DNA of 64,000 nucleotides from Plantactinospora sp. BC1 (GCF_003030345.1 NZ_CP028158.1:1054001-1118000), one strand, 5' to 3'. Positions 16,303-25,087 are shown, counted from the stretch's first letter. The notes: a model not told the origin generated them from the sequence alone. Numbers and translations: made by a program.

Positions 16303-18150
16303 TCAGGACCGGTCCGGTCTGGCGGTCGCCGATCCGGTCCGCTGGTCCGGGGCCGGCCGGCCCGGCGCAGTCTCGACCTCACCCAGCACCTCGGCGGGCA
16401 ACCCCGGCCAGTATGCGGAGGCGCTGTCGAGGAAGTAGTCCTGGCCCGGATCCCAGGTGTGCCCGGTGGCCCGCCGGTGGTAGACGTAGCCGAGCGGGTG
16501 GGTCCGGTAGATCCCGCCGCCGTCCCGGCGTACCCGGTCGAGCAGTCCCAAGTCGACGGACCGGGGCACCGGCCGCCAGCCGCCGGCCGCCTCCAGGTCT
16601 CCCCGGGCGATCAGGATCGTGCCGCCGGCCACCACCTCGCAGTCGGACTCGGCGGTGCCGGAGGGCCGGCGCAGCGTCACGCCCCGGGTCTCCAGGTGCA
16701 CGAACTCCGATCCCTTGCCCACCAGGGTCGCCCCGGAGTAGTGCCGGGCCAGCACCAGGTCCCAGACGTGTTCGGCGGCGTAGCTGTCGTCGTCGTCGAA
16801 CTTGCTGACCAGGCTGCCCCGGGCCCGCCCGGTCGCGGCACCGAGCGCCGCACCGAAGCTGGCGCTCCCCGGCACCCGGACGATCTCGTACGGCCGGCCG
16901 GAGTCGGCCAGCGTGGCCCGGACCGGTTCCGGCAGCTCGACGCCGTGCAGGCAGAGCACGATCTCCAGCTCCGGGTACGTCTGCCCGACCAGCATCCGGA
17001 CCGCCTCCGGCAGCCGTTCGGGGCGCCGGGTCGACAGGATCGCGCTCACCGACGGCACGGGGCGCAGCGGCGGGAAGACCGCCGAGGTGAGCCGGGGCAG
17101 GACGAACGCGCCGGCGTGCCCGCGCAGCGCCGCCCGCCGCTGCCGGACGCTGCGCGCCTCCAGGGCCAGCGTCCCGGCCTGCGGCACCGGGGCGGTCAGC
17201 AGGGCCCGCAACTCCGGCGCGATCAGTCCGGCGACCCGCTCCGGCAGCGTCGGGACGGCGAGCACCGCACCGGTCATCGCGATCTGGACCAGCAGCGCCG
17301 CCACCGCCACCGGCTCGGCGTCGGGGACCTGCGGGCAGTCGACCACGGCGGTCTGGCGCAGGGTGGCGAGCACCGGCGCGGTCAGCCCGGGCCCGGCCAG
17401 CGGGTACGACCCGGGGCCCGGCCGGCGGGTCTGCGCGGCGAAGTCGAGGCGTACCCGGGGGGCGTCGGGCTGGTAGCAGTCGGGCCGACGGCCACGCGGG
17501 TTGATCCGGCGCGCGTCGACCAGTACGGCCGGGGCGGCCCCCGGCGCCTGGAGCCCGTGCCGGCTCGCCTGCCAGCGCACCGCGTACGGCAGCACGCCCG
17601 CCCCCTCGTCGCCGCTGCCCGCCCCCCGCAGCAGTACGTCGTAGGACCGGATGTCGGGGTTGTCGACCAGCTCGCCGAGCAGCACCGTCCCGCCCACCGG
17701 CAGGTACGCCGGCAGCGTCGCCTGGCTGGTCAGGTTCGGCCCGGCCGGTGCCGGCAACGGCCGCTCCGGCGCCAGCGCCGGCAACGCGGCCCGCAGCACC
17801 TCGCGCAGTTGCGCCGGCCGGGACAGCCGGACGGTGACGAGGGCGGTCCCCCGCCCCCGGCCGGGCAGCGCCACCCGGTGCCGGCGCAGGTGCTCCAGCG
17901 GCCCGATGCCGCTCGACCAGCCGCGCCGAGGTGCCCGCCAGTACGCCACGACGACGATCGCGCGCCTGGTCGGGTGCAGGGAGGCGGGCCGGGCCAGCAG
18001 GTCCCGGAGCCGGTCGGTCGAGCCGGCGACGACCAGTACCCGGCGCAGGCCCGGGATGCGCAGTACCCGCAGGCCGACGAGACGACCGAGCCGTTCGGCC
18101 CGGCCCGGGCGGGGCGCACCCACCAGCCGCCAGTGACCGAGCCGCTCCAC
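16303..18150 (-). CDS. Large glycosyltransferase (GT2 C-terminal domain)
   Basis: 615 aa from GTG 18150. The frame remains open further upstream to 18729, but that part is antisense to the racemase gene and is rejected. Residues ~365-560 form a GT2 domain: PSVSAILSTRRPERLPEAVRMLVGQTYPELEIVLCL, later SKFDDDDSYAAEH (the DxD metal site) and a C-terminal GWRPVPRSVDLGLLDRV. Residues 1-360 have no motif I can name; they look like a degenerate glycosyltransferase or CgeB-like half ending RQRRAALRGHA. The role is transfer of a sugar from a nucleotide donor, probably to a surface or secondary-metabolite acceptor. Monocistronic, divergent from the racemase gene. Confidence 0.75.
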   Translation of the reverse strand: MERLGHWRLVGAPRPGRAERLGRLVGLRVLRIPGLRRVLVVAGSTDRLRDLLARPASLHPTRRAIVVVAYWRAPRRGWSSGIGPLEHLRRHRVALPGRGRGTALVTVRLSRPAQLREVLRAALPALAPERPLPAPAGPNLTSQATLPAYLPVGGTVLLGELVDNPDIRSYDVLLRGAGSGDEGAGVLPYAVRWQASRHGLQAPGAAPAVLVDARRINPRGRRPDCYQPDAPRVRLDFAAQTRRPGPGSYPLAGPGLTAPVLATLRQTAVVDCPQVPDAEPVAVAALLVQIAMTGAVLAVPTLPERVAGLIAPELRALLTAPVPQAGTLALEARSVRQRRAALRGHAGAFVLPRLTSAVFPPLRPVPSVSAILSTRRPERLPEAVRMLVGQTYPELEIVLCLHGVELPEPVRATLADSGRPYEIVRVPGSASFGAALGAATGRARGSLVSKFDDDDSYAAEHVWDLVLARHYSGATLVGKGSEFVHLETRGVTLRRPSGTAESDCEVVAGGTILIARGDLEAAGGWRPVPRSVDLGLLDRVRRDGGGIYRTHPLGYVYHRRATGHTWDPGQDYFLDSASAYWPGLPAEVLGEVETAPGRPAPDQRTGSATARPDRS

Positions 18151-18279
18151 CCCGTGACGATAAGCCCTGTTCCGGCCGATCGGCGGCAACCGGGCGGGCC
18201 GACACGGGAACCGGCGGCGGCGACCTGGCCGCCGACGACGTCTGGACCGGGATGGGGTGCGGTGTCCTATCGTGCACGG

Positions 18280-19452
18280 ATGATCGCACCCCGACCGGCC
18301 GGCGCCGGCCCACTCTCCGGCGTCCGGATCGTCGAACTGGCCGGCATCGGCCCCGGACCCTTCGCCGCGATGGTCCTCGCCGACCTCGGCGCCGACGTGG
18401 TCCGGGTGGACCGGGTGGCCGAGGTCCGGCCGGAGCGGTTCGGCACCCCCCATCCCGACCTGCTGAACCGGGGTCGCCGGTCGCTCGCCGTCGACCTCAA
18501 GACGCCGGCCGGCCGGCATCTGGTGCTCGACCTGGTCCGCAGCGCCGACGTGCTGATCGAGGGCTTCCGGCCGGGCGTCACCGAGCGGCTCGGACTGGGC
18601 CCGGAGGACTGCCTGGCGGTGAACCCCCGACTGGTCTACGGCCGGATGACCGGCTGGGGGCAGGACGGCCCGAATGCCCGGTACGCCGGGCACGACATCG
18701 ACTATCTGGCGCTGACCGGCGTACTGCACGGGATCGGCCGGGCCGGCGAGCGTCCGGTACCGCCGATGAACCTGGTCGGCGACTTCGGCGGCGGCGGGAT
18801 GCTGCTCGCCCTCGGCGTGGTCTGCGCGCTCTTCGACATCCGGGGCGGCGGCACCGGACAGGTGGTGGACGCGGCCATGGTCGACGGGGTGTCACTGCTG
18901 GCCACGATGATCCACTCGATGCGCCGGATGGGCCGGTGGGGCGACGACCGCGGGGTGAACATCTTCGACGGCGGCGCCCCGTTCTACGACACCTACGAGT
19001 GTGCCGACGGCCGGCACCTGGCGGTGGGCGCGGTGGAGCCGCAGTTCTACGCCGAACTGGTCCGGCTGACCGGCTTTCCACTGCCGCCGGACGAGGCGCT
19101 GGACCGCGACGATCCGGCGAACTGGCCGGCGCTGCACCAGGCGTGGGCCCGACTCTTCCGCACCCGTACCCGGGACGAGTGGGCCGCGCTGCTGGAGCGG
19201 ACCGACGCCTGCGTGGTGCCGGTCCTCGACTGGGCGGAGGCGCCCCGGCATCCGCACCTCGCCGCCCGGGACGTCTTCGTCGTGCACGCCGGAGCCGAGC
19301 AGCCGGCACCGGCGCCCCGGTTCAGCAGGACCCCGGGGGCGATCCGGCGGCCACCGCCGCAGCCCGGCGAGCACACCGACGAACTGCTCGGCGAACTCGG
19401 CCTCGACGCCGACCGGATCCGCCGGCTGCGTACCGACGGCGCCGTCGGCTGA
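18280..19452 (+). CDS. CaiB/BaiF CoA-transferase family, alpha-methylacyl-CoA racemase
   Basis: 390 aa from ATG 18280. Family III CoA-transferase fold: LSGVRIVELAGIGPGPFAAMVLADLGADVVRVDR at the start and SLAVDLKTPAGRHLVLDLVRSADVLIEGFRPGV after it. His138 in the GHDIDYLALTG segment and Asp168 in NLVGDFGGGGMLLALG match the catalytic His/Asp pair of Mcr-type racemases. It would interconvert (2R)- and (2S)-methyl-branched acyl-CoA, feeding beta-oxidation of branched lipids or sterol side chains. The frame is open upstream of this start, but that part is a shadow of the glycosyltransferase. Confidence 0.85.
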   Translation: MIAPRPAGAGPLSGVRIVELAGIGPGPFAAMVLADLGADVVRVDRVAEVRPERFGTPHPDLLNRGRRSLAVDLKTPAGRHLVLDLVRSADVLIEGFRPGVTERLGLGPEDCLAVNPRLVYGRMTGWGQDGPNARYAGHDIDYLALTGVLHGIGRAGERPVPPMNLVGDFGGGGMLLALGVVCALFDIRGGGTGQVVDAAMVDGVSLLATMIHSMRRMGRWGDDRGVNIFDGGAPFYDTYECADGRHLAVGAVEPQFYAELVRLTGFPLPPDEALDRDDPANWPALHQAWARLFRTRTRDEWAALLERTDACVVPVLDWAEAPRHPHLAARDVFVVHAGAEQPAPAPRFSRTPGAIRRPPPQPGEHTDELLGELGLDADRIRRLRTDGAVG

Positions 19453-19669
19453 CGCCCCCGGCCGGCAGTGGGGGAACCTGGCGCGCCGGCGGAACCTGGC
19501 GCGGCCGTCCTCCTCCCGGTGCAGCCAGTCGAGCAGGCCCGCCGACCCGAGCCTGTCCGGTCGGCCCCGGTGCTGCGCGGTGATCCCTCCCTCCGGGTAG
19601 GCGTGAGGGTGCCCGCAACGGGTATCCGGCCGGCCGGTGAACCAGCCAACCGGCGAGGAGCGGGATCCC

Positions 19670-19942
19670 ATGGTGACCAACGCGGACGTACTGCGGTACC
19701 TGGAGTCGATGGACTTTCCGGCGCCGAAGGAGGACATCGTCCGGGAGGCCGAACGCGCGGGGGCGCCCCGCGAGGTGCTCCAGGCGCTGCGCGGGATGCC
19801 GCCGGTGGACTACCAGAACACCGAGGAGGTGGCCCGGTCCGCCAAGACGGACCTGGCCCCGGACGCCACTCCGGCGGAGCTGGCCGCCAAGACCCGCGAC
19901 CGTACGCACCAAAGGGTCGCCCGGCACATGCGCCAGATCTGA
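19670..19942 (+). CDS. DUF2795 domain-containing small protein
   Basis: 90 aa from ATG 19670, with GGAGCGGGA as ribosome site. MVTNADVLRYLESMDFPAPKEDIVREAERAGAPREVLQALRGMP is the DUF2795 helical domain; LP/MPP-DYxNxxEV follows as usual. These small hydrophilic proteins are widespread in actinobacteria with unknown function. The DUF1345 membrane protein gene starts 16 bp later, so the two are probably cotranscribed. Confidence 0.8.
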   Translation: MVTNADVLRYLESMDFPAPKEDIVREAERAGAPREVLQALRGMPPVDYQNTEEVARSAKTDLAPDATPAELAAKTRDRTHQRVARHMRQI

Positions 19943-19957
19943 CCCGCTGTTCCGCGG

Positions 19958-20608
19958 ATGCGGCGCGGCACCTGGTACGACCCGCCCAAGGCCTCGATCC
20001 AGATGGCCGTCATCATGGTGGTCGGGGTCTGCGTCGGCATACCGGCCACCATCGTGCTGTCGCCGCTGATGGGGCCGCTGATCGGCTGGGACGCGGCGGC
20101 GGCGACCTATCTGCTGTGGGCCTGGCGGGTGCTGTGGTACAGGGATTCGCGGCAGACCGCCGAGCTGGCCGTCCGGGAGGACCCGAGCCGCCCGATACGC
20201 GACGCGGTGCTGCTGGGGGCCGGACTGGCGAGCCTGTCGGCGATCGGCATCCTGCTCGCCACCGACCACGAGGCGCGCGGCATCGACCGGGAACTGCACA
20301 TCGGACTCGGCATCGTCAGCGTGCTGCTCTCCTGGACGGTCGTGCACACCGTCTTCACCTCCCGCTACGCCCGGCTCTACTACACGGGCGAGGACGGCGG
20401 GGTGGACTTCCACGAGGACGACCCGCCCCGGTACACCGACTTCGCGTACCTCTCGTTCACCATCGGGATGACGTTCCAGGTCGCCGACACAGACCTGACC
20501 ACGAAGGCGATGCGGGTCACGGTGCTCGGGCACGCCCTGCTGTCGTACCTGTTCGGCGCGGTCATCATCGCCGCGACCATCAACCTGCTCGCCGGACTGG
20601 CCCAGTGA
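19958..20608 (+). CDS. DUF1345 integral membrane protein
   Basis: 216 aa with five predicted hydrophobic segments, for example ASIQMAVIMVVGVCVGIPATIVL and FGAVIIAATINLLAGL. The DUF1345 signature is the DDPPRYTDFAYLSFTIGMTFQVADTDLTTKAMRVTVLGHALLSYLFG block. Family members are uncharacterised inner-membrane proteins. It follows the DUF2795 gene by 16 bp. The 253 bp after it, to 20861, hold no gene I can support. Confidence 0.85.
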   Translation: MRRGTWYDPPKASIQMAVIMVVGVCVGIPATIVLSPLMGPLIGWDAAAATYLLWAWRVLWYRDSRQTAELAVREDPSRPIRDAVLLGAGLASLSAIGILLATDHEARGIDRELHIGLGIVSVLLSWTVVHTVFTSRYARLYYTGEDGGVDFHEDDPPRYTDFAYLSFTIGMTFQVADTDLTTKAMRVTVLGHALLSYLFGAVIIAATINLLAGLAQ

Positions 20609-20861
20609 CCGACCGTCCGTCCCGAGTGGAGCTGGGGTACCGGACGGGGCGCCCGTCACATCCGCGCTCGCACGCGTGTCCCGGGCGCCACGTCCGCCAG
20701 TACCCCGGTGAGGTCACACGTCCGAACCGGACACGCTCACCGGACCGCGGCGGCCGGCCCGAACCAGGCTGGCTGACGCCGCCCACCCATCCTATGATGC
20801 GGGATGGACCGTTCGGTCAGGAATCCGGGAAACTGTGCGGGAAAGCACGCTCTTTCGCTGC

Positions 20862-21527
20862 TCAACGGGCGATTTCGTGGTATCTGTCCTCCAGGTCGAT
20901 CCTGGCCAGGGTACCCACCAACCAGGCCAGTTTCTCCGACTCGCCGCCACCGGCCAACGTGGCCAGGTCGGCCGCCGAGCGTCCGAGCCCGAGCCGGCGG
21001 GCGGCGGCGAGAGCCCGACGGTCCGCGACCGGCGCCGTCTCGGCCCAGAGCGCCTGCACCTCACGCAGAAACAGCTCGACCACCTCGGCGTCCACTCCCG
21101 GCAACTCGGCGAGCAACGCGCGCTCCCGCGCCGGCACCTGCCGGGCGGCGGTCCGCAACCGGCGCAGGTCTCCCTGGTAGCGCGCGACGAGCACCTCGGC
21201 CAGTTCACCCAGGGTGCCGGCCAACCGGTCGGCGTCGGCGCCCCGACCGTGCTCCCGGAGCACCGCCGCCCGCGCCTCCGGGCGGGACCGGGCCATCCGG
21301 GCCGGACTCTCCCAGCCCGCGTCCCGCAGCGCCCGGGCCGGCTCGACCGCCCGTCGCACGTCACCGGTGCGGCGCAGCAGGATCGCCAGGCAGAGCACCT
21401 GGAACAGGCTCGCCGGATTGTTGGTGACCCGGAGGCCGTACTCCTCGGCGAAGCCCCGGCTGCGGGCCACCAGCCGGCGGACGAGTCGCTTGCGGTCCTC
21501 GACGCTCGTCGTCGCAGTGGTCGCCAT
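20862..21527 (-). CDS. Endonuclease III-like HhH protein
   Basis: 221 aa from ATG 21527; the frame stays open to 23171 but that part is antisense to pirin and the LLM gene. RRLVARSRGFAEEYGLRVTNNPASLFQVLCLAILLRR resembles the opening of HhH-GPD/endonuclease III-like proteins, and RALLAELPGVDAEVVELFLREVQALW is a helix-hairpin-helix (LPGV, where true glycosylases have LPGVGxxTA). The catalytic Lys/Asp pair and the 4Fe-4S cysteine loop of Nth are not seen, so it may bind DNA without cleaving it. It converges with the DUF1345 gene. Confidence 0.6.
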   Translation of the reverse strand: MATTATTSVEDRKRLVRRLVARSRGFAEEYGLRVTNNPASLFQVLCLAILLRRTGDVRRAVEPARALRDAGWESPARMARSRPEARAAVLREHGRGADADRLAGTLGELAEVLVARYQGDLRRLRTAARQVPARERALLAELPGVDAEVVELFLREVQALWAETAPVADRRALAAARRLGLGRSAADLATLAGGGESEKLAWLVGTLARIDLEDRYHEIAR

Positions 21528-21619
21528 GCCGGCGACTACCCACGACGGGTCGGGCCAAAGCTGGCCGGGGCCGCCGGTTTCCGCACCGAGGGTCGGGTGC
21601 GCCGGCTCCGGGCCGATGT

Positions 21620-21705
21620 GCGACGCGTCCGGGTCCGGCCGACGTGCGACGCGTCCGGGTCCGGCCGGTGTGCGGTGGGTGCGGGTCTGGCCGGTGTGCG
21701 GTGCC
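21620..21705. repeat. 26-bp tandem repeat, about 3.3 copies
   Basis: GCGACGCGTCCGGGTCCGGC plus six bases, at 21620-21645 and 21646-21671, then a diverged copy at 21672-21697 and a partial one. It fills most of the gap between the pirin stop (21710) and the HhH gene start (21527). Confidence 0.85.
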
Positions 21706-21709
21706 GGCC

Positions 21710-22693
21710 TCAGCCGACGGTGCGGCCGTGCCGGTCGCGGCTCTTCAGCCGGGTCGTCGGCATCGGCGGAGCCGGCAGCGGTTCCGAGTCGTCGCCCTGC
21801 ACCCGGCCGAACCGGAGACTGCCGGCCGCCCAGTCCGCGCGGGCCTCGGCGATCTCCTCGTGCGAGCGCCCGACGAAGTTCCACCACATCACCAGCGCGT
21901 CGTCGAAGGGCTCGCCGCCGAGCAGCATCAACCGGGTCGGGCCGCCCGCCCGCACCACCAGCTCGGCCCGACCGGCGCCGAGGTAGAGCAGCGAGCCGGG
22001 GGTGAGCGCCACCTCGCCGACCTCGGCCGCCCCGGACATCACCAGCAGGCCGTACTCGAACCCGGCGGTGAGCGGCAACCGGGCCGTACCGCCGTCGGGC
22101 AGCCAGAGCTGCGCGCCGAGCAGCGGCGTGTGCACCACCGCCGGTGACCGGACCCCGGCCAGCTCGCCGACGAGTACGGTCACCGAGTAGTCCGGCTCGG
22201 TCAGCACCGGCAACTCGGCGTGGTGCGCGAAGCCGGGCGGGCCGAACCGGGCCGCGTCGGGCAGCGCCACCCAGAGTTGCAGGCCGTGCAGGGTCGGCGG
22301 ATGCTCCGGTGGCGAGTACTCCGCGTGCGCTATGCCCCGGCCGGAGGTCATCACGTTGAGCTGACCCGGCCGGATGAGCTGGTCGTTGCCGAGGCTGTCC
22401 AGGTGCCGGATCTCGCCGTGCACCAGCCAGGTCACCGTCTGCAACCCGGTGTGCGGATGCGGCCCGATCCCCATGCCGGGCCGGTTGGCCACGTCGTCGG
22501 GACCGAAGTGGTCGACGAAGCACCAGGCACCGATGGTGCGGAGCTGACGCTGGGGCAACAGTCGACGCACCGTCGTGTAGCGGCCCAGCGGGACGTCGTG
22601 GCCGGGCAGCAGCACGTTGGTCGGCTCGGTGTCCGCGCCCGTCGCCATGCCCGGCGGCAGGGTCTCCCCCGGCATCGGCTCGGTGATGCTCAC
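21710..22693 (-). CDS. Pirin family protein
   Basis: 327 aa, bicupin. The N-terminal cupin holds the metal ligands His79, His81 (GIGPHPHTGLQTVTW), His123 and Glu125 (TSGRGIAHAEYS), as in iron-binding pirins and quercetinase-like YhhW. HLDSLGNDQLIRPGQLNVMT links them. The C-terminal cupin contains LYLGAGRAELVVRAGG and DALVMWWNFVGRSHEEI, a well-kept pirin segment. Activity could be a quercetin-type dioxygenase or a redox sensor. It is divergent from the LLM flavoenzyme with 80 bp between. Confidence 0.9.
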   Translation of the reverse strand: MSITEPMPGETLPPGMATGADTEPTNVLLPGHDVPLGRYTTVRRLLPQRQLRTIGAWCFVDHFGPDDVANRPGMGIGPHPHTGLQTVTWLVHGEIRHLDSLGNDQLIRPGQLNVMTSGRGIAHAEYSPPEHPPTLHGLQLWVALPDAARFGPPGFAHHAELPVLTEPDYSVTVLVGELAGVRSPAVVHTPLLGAQLWLPDGGTARLPLTAGFEYGLLVMSGAAEVGEVALTPGSLLYLGAGRAELVVRAGGPTRLMLLGGEPFDDALVMWWNFVGRSHEEIAEARADWAAGSLRFGRVQGDDSEPLPAPPMPTTRLKSRDRHGRTVG

Positions 22694-22773
22694 CGGTCGA
22701 GCCTACGCCGCCGGGCGGGGCACCAGGCCCGAGTGGCCGAGCGCGGGCGCCGCCCCGGTGCCAGACTGGCGGT

Positions 22774-23640
22774 ATGGACCAGCCGGTGAGATTCGGCCTC
22801 AACGTGGACCCGAACGTCGGTGGCCTGGCCATCGCCGAACGGATCGCCGCGATCGCCGACAACAGCGGCATCGAGTACGTCGGTGTCCAGGACCACCCGT
22901 ACAACGACGGATTCCTCGACACCTTCACCGTGCTCACCTGGCTGGCCGCCCGGACCGATCGGGTGCACCTCTTCCCGAACGTGGCGAACCTGCCGCTGCG
23001 CCCGCCCGCGATGCTCGCCAAGCAGGCGGCCAGCATCGACGTGCTCAGTGGCGGGCGGTTCGAACTGGGGCTGGGCGCGGGCGGCTTCGCCGACGCCATC
23101 GCCGGGATGGGCGGCCCGCGCCGCGACCGAGGCACTGCCCGGGCCGCCCTGGCCGAGGCGATCGACGTCATCCGGGCGTCCTGGGCCGGTGAGCCGTACG
23201 AGTTCGCGGGCCGGCACTACACGGTGCAGGGGCTGCGCCCCGGGCCCCGGCCGGTGCACGAGATCGGGCTCTGGCTGGGTGTGGTCGGCCCGAAGGCGGT
23301 CCGGCTGGTCGGCGCGAAGGCCGACGGCTGGTCGGTGTCGGCGCCGTACGTGCCGCCGAAGCGGGTCGGCGAACTCAACCTCCTGATCGACGAGGCCGCC
23401 CGGTCGGCCGGCCGGGATCCGGGGCGGATCGTCCGGCTCTACAACGTGATGGGGCTCGTCCGCCCGGAGGACCGGGACCCGTTCCACGGCCCGGTCCGGC
23501 GCTGGGTCGAGACGCTGACCCGGCTGCACACCGAGCAGCGGTTGAACACCTTCGTCTTCTGGCCGAGCGGTGACCGGGAACGGCAGTCCCGGATCTTCGC
23601 CGAAGAGGTGGTACCGGCGGTCCGCGCCGCACTGGCCTGA
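22774..23640 (+). CDS. LLM-class flavin-dependent oxidoreductase
   Basis: 288 aa. Luciferase-like TIM barrel: VRFGLNVDPNVGG at the start, EYVGVQDHPYNDGFLDTFTVLTWLA, then RVHLFPNVANLPLRPPAMLAKQAASIDVLSGGRFELGLGAGG, the family's most conserved stretch. It uses FMNH2 or reduced F420; the cofactor cannot be told. The role is probably oxidation or oxygenation of an organic substrate. It stands alone, divergent from pirin. Confidence 0.85.
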   Translation: MDQPVRFGLNVDPNVGGLAIAERIAAIADNSGIEYVGVQDHPYNDGFLDTFTVLTWLAARTDRVHLFPNVANLPLRPPAMLAKQAASIDVLSGGRFELGLGAGGFADAIAGMGGPRRDRGTARAALAEAIDVIRASWAGEPYEFAGRHYTVQGLRPGPRPVHEIGLWLGVVGPKAVRLVGAKADGWSVSAPYVPPKRVGELNLLIDEAARSAGRDPGRIVRLYNVMGLVRPEDRDPFHGPVRRWVETLTRLHTEQRLNTFVFWPSGDRERQSRIFAEEVVPAVRAALA

Positions 23641-23992
23641 TCGGCACCGGCCGCCGTTCCGGGCGCCACACCCGACCCGCCCGACCCGCCTGAGCCGCCT
23701 GAGCTGCCTGACACCGGGTCACCCCGACGGTGCGGGTACGCCATGTTGACCTCGACCGCGGTCGAGGTTGTTGACTGGCCGGCGGAGGTACCGGCGGGCC
23801 GGGCGGAGCCGCGACGCGGGCAGGTGCCGGACGAGGGTCGCAAGGGATCGGGGGGCGACCGTCGTCCGGTCGCCGACCCCGGGGGCTGCGGGCCGACCCG
23901 CCGCACTGGCGGGCGGGACGGCGTCGAAGTGCGACCGGAAGGAACCGCCGTGCACGGCCGCCCCGGGGCCGCCCGACCGTCGCGCCTGCCTG
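23641..23992. other. 352-bp gene-free stretch with an isolated MerR-type operator
   Basis: Between the LLM gene and the methyltransferase there is no ORF I can support. It starts with short CCCGACCCGC / GAGCCGCCT repeats (23670-23710) and then holds the 20-bp palindrome at 23749-23768. Open frames through it (for example 23719-23955 minus) have no recognisable protein content. Confidence 0.6.
23746..23775 (+). promoter_or_regulatory. MerR-type operator/promoter without an adjacent gene
   Basis: ACCTCGACCGCGGTCGAGGT (23749-23768) is a perfect 20-bp palindrome that begins inside TTGACC, a good -35, with the TGTTGAC heptamer on both sides. This is the layout of MerR-family promoters, where a long spacer carries the dyad. 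No start codon with a sensible protein follows on either strand. Confidence 0.6.
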
Positions 23993-24547
23993 TCAGGCCG
24001 GTTTCCGGGCGGCCAGTCGTTCGATCAGGCCGAGCCGGAGCCGGTCCCGGGCCTCGGTGACGAAGCCGAGCCGCGCGGCGAGGTCGGCGGGGCGTCCACG
24101 CAGCCAACGCCGCTCCGCGTGGTCGAGCAGCAGCAGCCGGCCGCCCGGACGGAGTACCCGACGCATCTCGGCGAGAGCCGCGGCCCGGTCGGCGACGGCA
24201 CAGACCGCCAGGGTGCAGACCACGGTGTCGAAGGAGGCATCGGGAAAGGGCAGCCGCTCCGCCTCGCCCTCGTGCAACTCGACCCGCCGGCCCAGCAGTC
24301 CGGCCCGGCGACGGGCCGCCGCCAGCATCTTCGGGCTGAGGTCGACGCCGACCAGTTCGACGTCCTCGGCGTACCCCGAGAGGTTGCGGCCGGTGCCGAC
24401 GGCGACCTCCAGGGTCCGGCCCCGGGCCCGCGCGCAGATCCATTCGCGGCTGTCCCCGATCGTCAGCCGCTCCATCCGGTCGCCCGCCCTGTCGTAGCCC
24501 GCCGCTCGCCTGTCCCAGGCCCGGCGGGCGCTCTCTCGCTTGACCAT
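23993..24547 (-). CDS. Class I SAM-dependent methyltransferase (UbiE-like)
   Basis: 184 aa from ATG 24547 (MVKRESARRAWDRRAAGYDR). The AWDxxAxxYD opening and LEVAVGTGRNL (SAM motif I), VELVGVDLSPKMLAAARRR (II), GEAERLPFPDASFDTVVCTLAVCAV (IV) and LRPGGRLLLLDH (VI) match UbiE/COQ5-type methyltransferases. Substrate unknown. It is divergent from a MerR regulator 29 bp away; the dyad between them suggests the MerR protein turns this gene on in response to a ligand, so a detoxifying methylation (metalloid or small toxin) is a reasonable guess. Confidence 0.85.
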   Translation of the reverse strand: MVKRESARRAWDRRAAGYDRAGDRMERLTIGDSREWICARARGRTLEVAVGTGRNLSGYAEDVELVGVDLSPKMLAAARRRAGLLGRRVELHEGEAERLPFPDASFDTVVCTLAVCAVADRAAALAEMRRVLRPGGRLLLLDHAERRWLRGRPADLAARLGFVTEARDRLRLGLIERLAARKPA

Positions 24548-24560
24548 GGGGCCCACTCTG

Positions 24561-24585
24561 CATGTTAATGTCAACATGAAGTCAA
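24561..24585. promoter_or_regulatory. MerR operator between methyltransferase and merR
   Basis: CATGTT-aatgtc-AACATG (24561-24578) is an inverted repeat; on the minus strand TTGACT (24585-24580) and TTGACA (24574-24569) are -35-like. It overlaps the chosen merR start codon at 24576, so binding would also autoregulate merR. Confidence 0.55.
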
Positions 24586-25037
24586 GCCCCGTACCGGTCG
24601 AAGGCGCCGAGTTGACCATCGGCGAGCTGGCCGCCCAGTTCGGGCTGGCCACCCACGTCCTGCGGCACTGGGAGTCGGTCGGCCTGATCAAGCCGGACCG
24701 GCGGGTCAACGGCCGCCGCCGCTACACCAGCGCCCAGCTCACCCGGGTGGCGATCATCATGCGCGGTCGCGAGGTGGGCATCGGCCTCGACCAGCTCCGG
24801 ATGATGCTCGGCGTGGAGGACGCGGCGGCCCGCCGGGCCGTGCTCCAGCGGCACCGCGACGAGCTGGACCGCCGGATCGCCGTCGCGACCGCCTCCCGGG
24901 ACCTGCTCGACCACGCGCTCGACTGCCCGGTGGAGGACTTCCTCCAGTGCCCCGACTTCCAGCGACTGGTGCAGGGCCCCGGCTGCCGGCTCGACACCCT
25001 GACCAAAGAAGGGCGCCCGACCGGAGAAGACGACTGA
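24576..25037 (+). CDS. MerR-family regulator
   Basis: 153 aa from ATG 24576; an upstream in-frame ATG at 24540 is less likely since it lies within the neighbour's 5' end. The winged HTH is at 13-80: LTIGELAAQFGLATHVLRHWESVGLIKPDRRVNGRRRYTSAQLTRVAII, then a coiled coil. The C-terminus has three cysteines (117, 125, 137) in CPVEDFLQCPDFQRLVQGPGC, which could bind a metal or thiol-reactive ligand. It is divergent from the methyltransferase gene and probably controls it. A strong hairpin follows the gene at 25088-25129. Confidence 0.9.
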   Translation: MKSSPVPVEGAELTIGELAAQFGLATHVLRHWESVGLIKPDRRVNGRRRYTSAQLTRVAIIMRGREVGIGLDQLRMMLGVEDAAARRAVLQRHRDELDRRIAVATASRDLLDHALDCPVEDFLQCPDFQRLVQGPGCRLDTLTKEGRPTGEDD

Positions 25038-25087
25038 CCGGAGAAGGAACCTGAGCGGAGCCGGAGAAAGGCACCTGAACGAGAACG

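Noticed and set aside
16459..18279. Long plus-strand frame in front of the CoA-transferase gene
   Set aside because: Arg/Gly/Pro/Gln-rich antisense shadow of the glycosyltransferase; the racemase homology starts at ATG 18280.
23719..23955. A 78-codon minus-strand ORF over the MerR-type palindrome
   Set aside because: No similarity to any family I know, no ribosome site, and its end is made of the palindrome itself.
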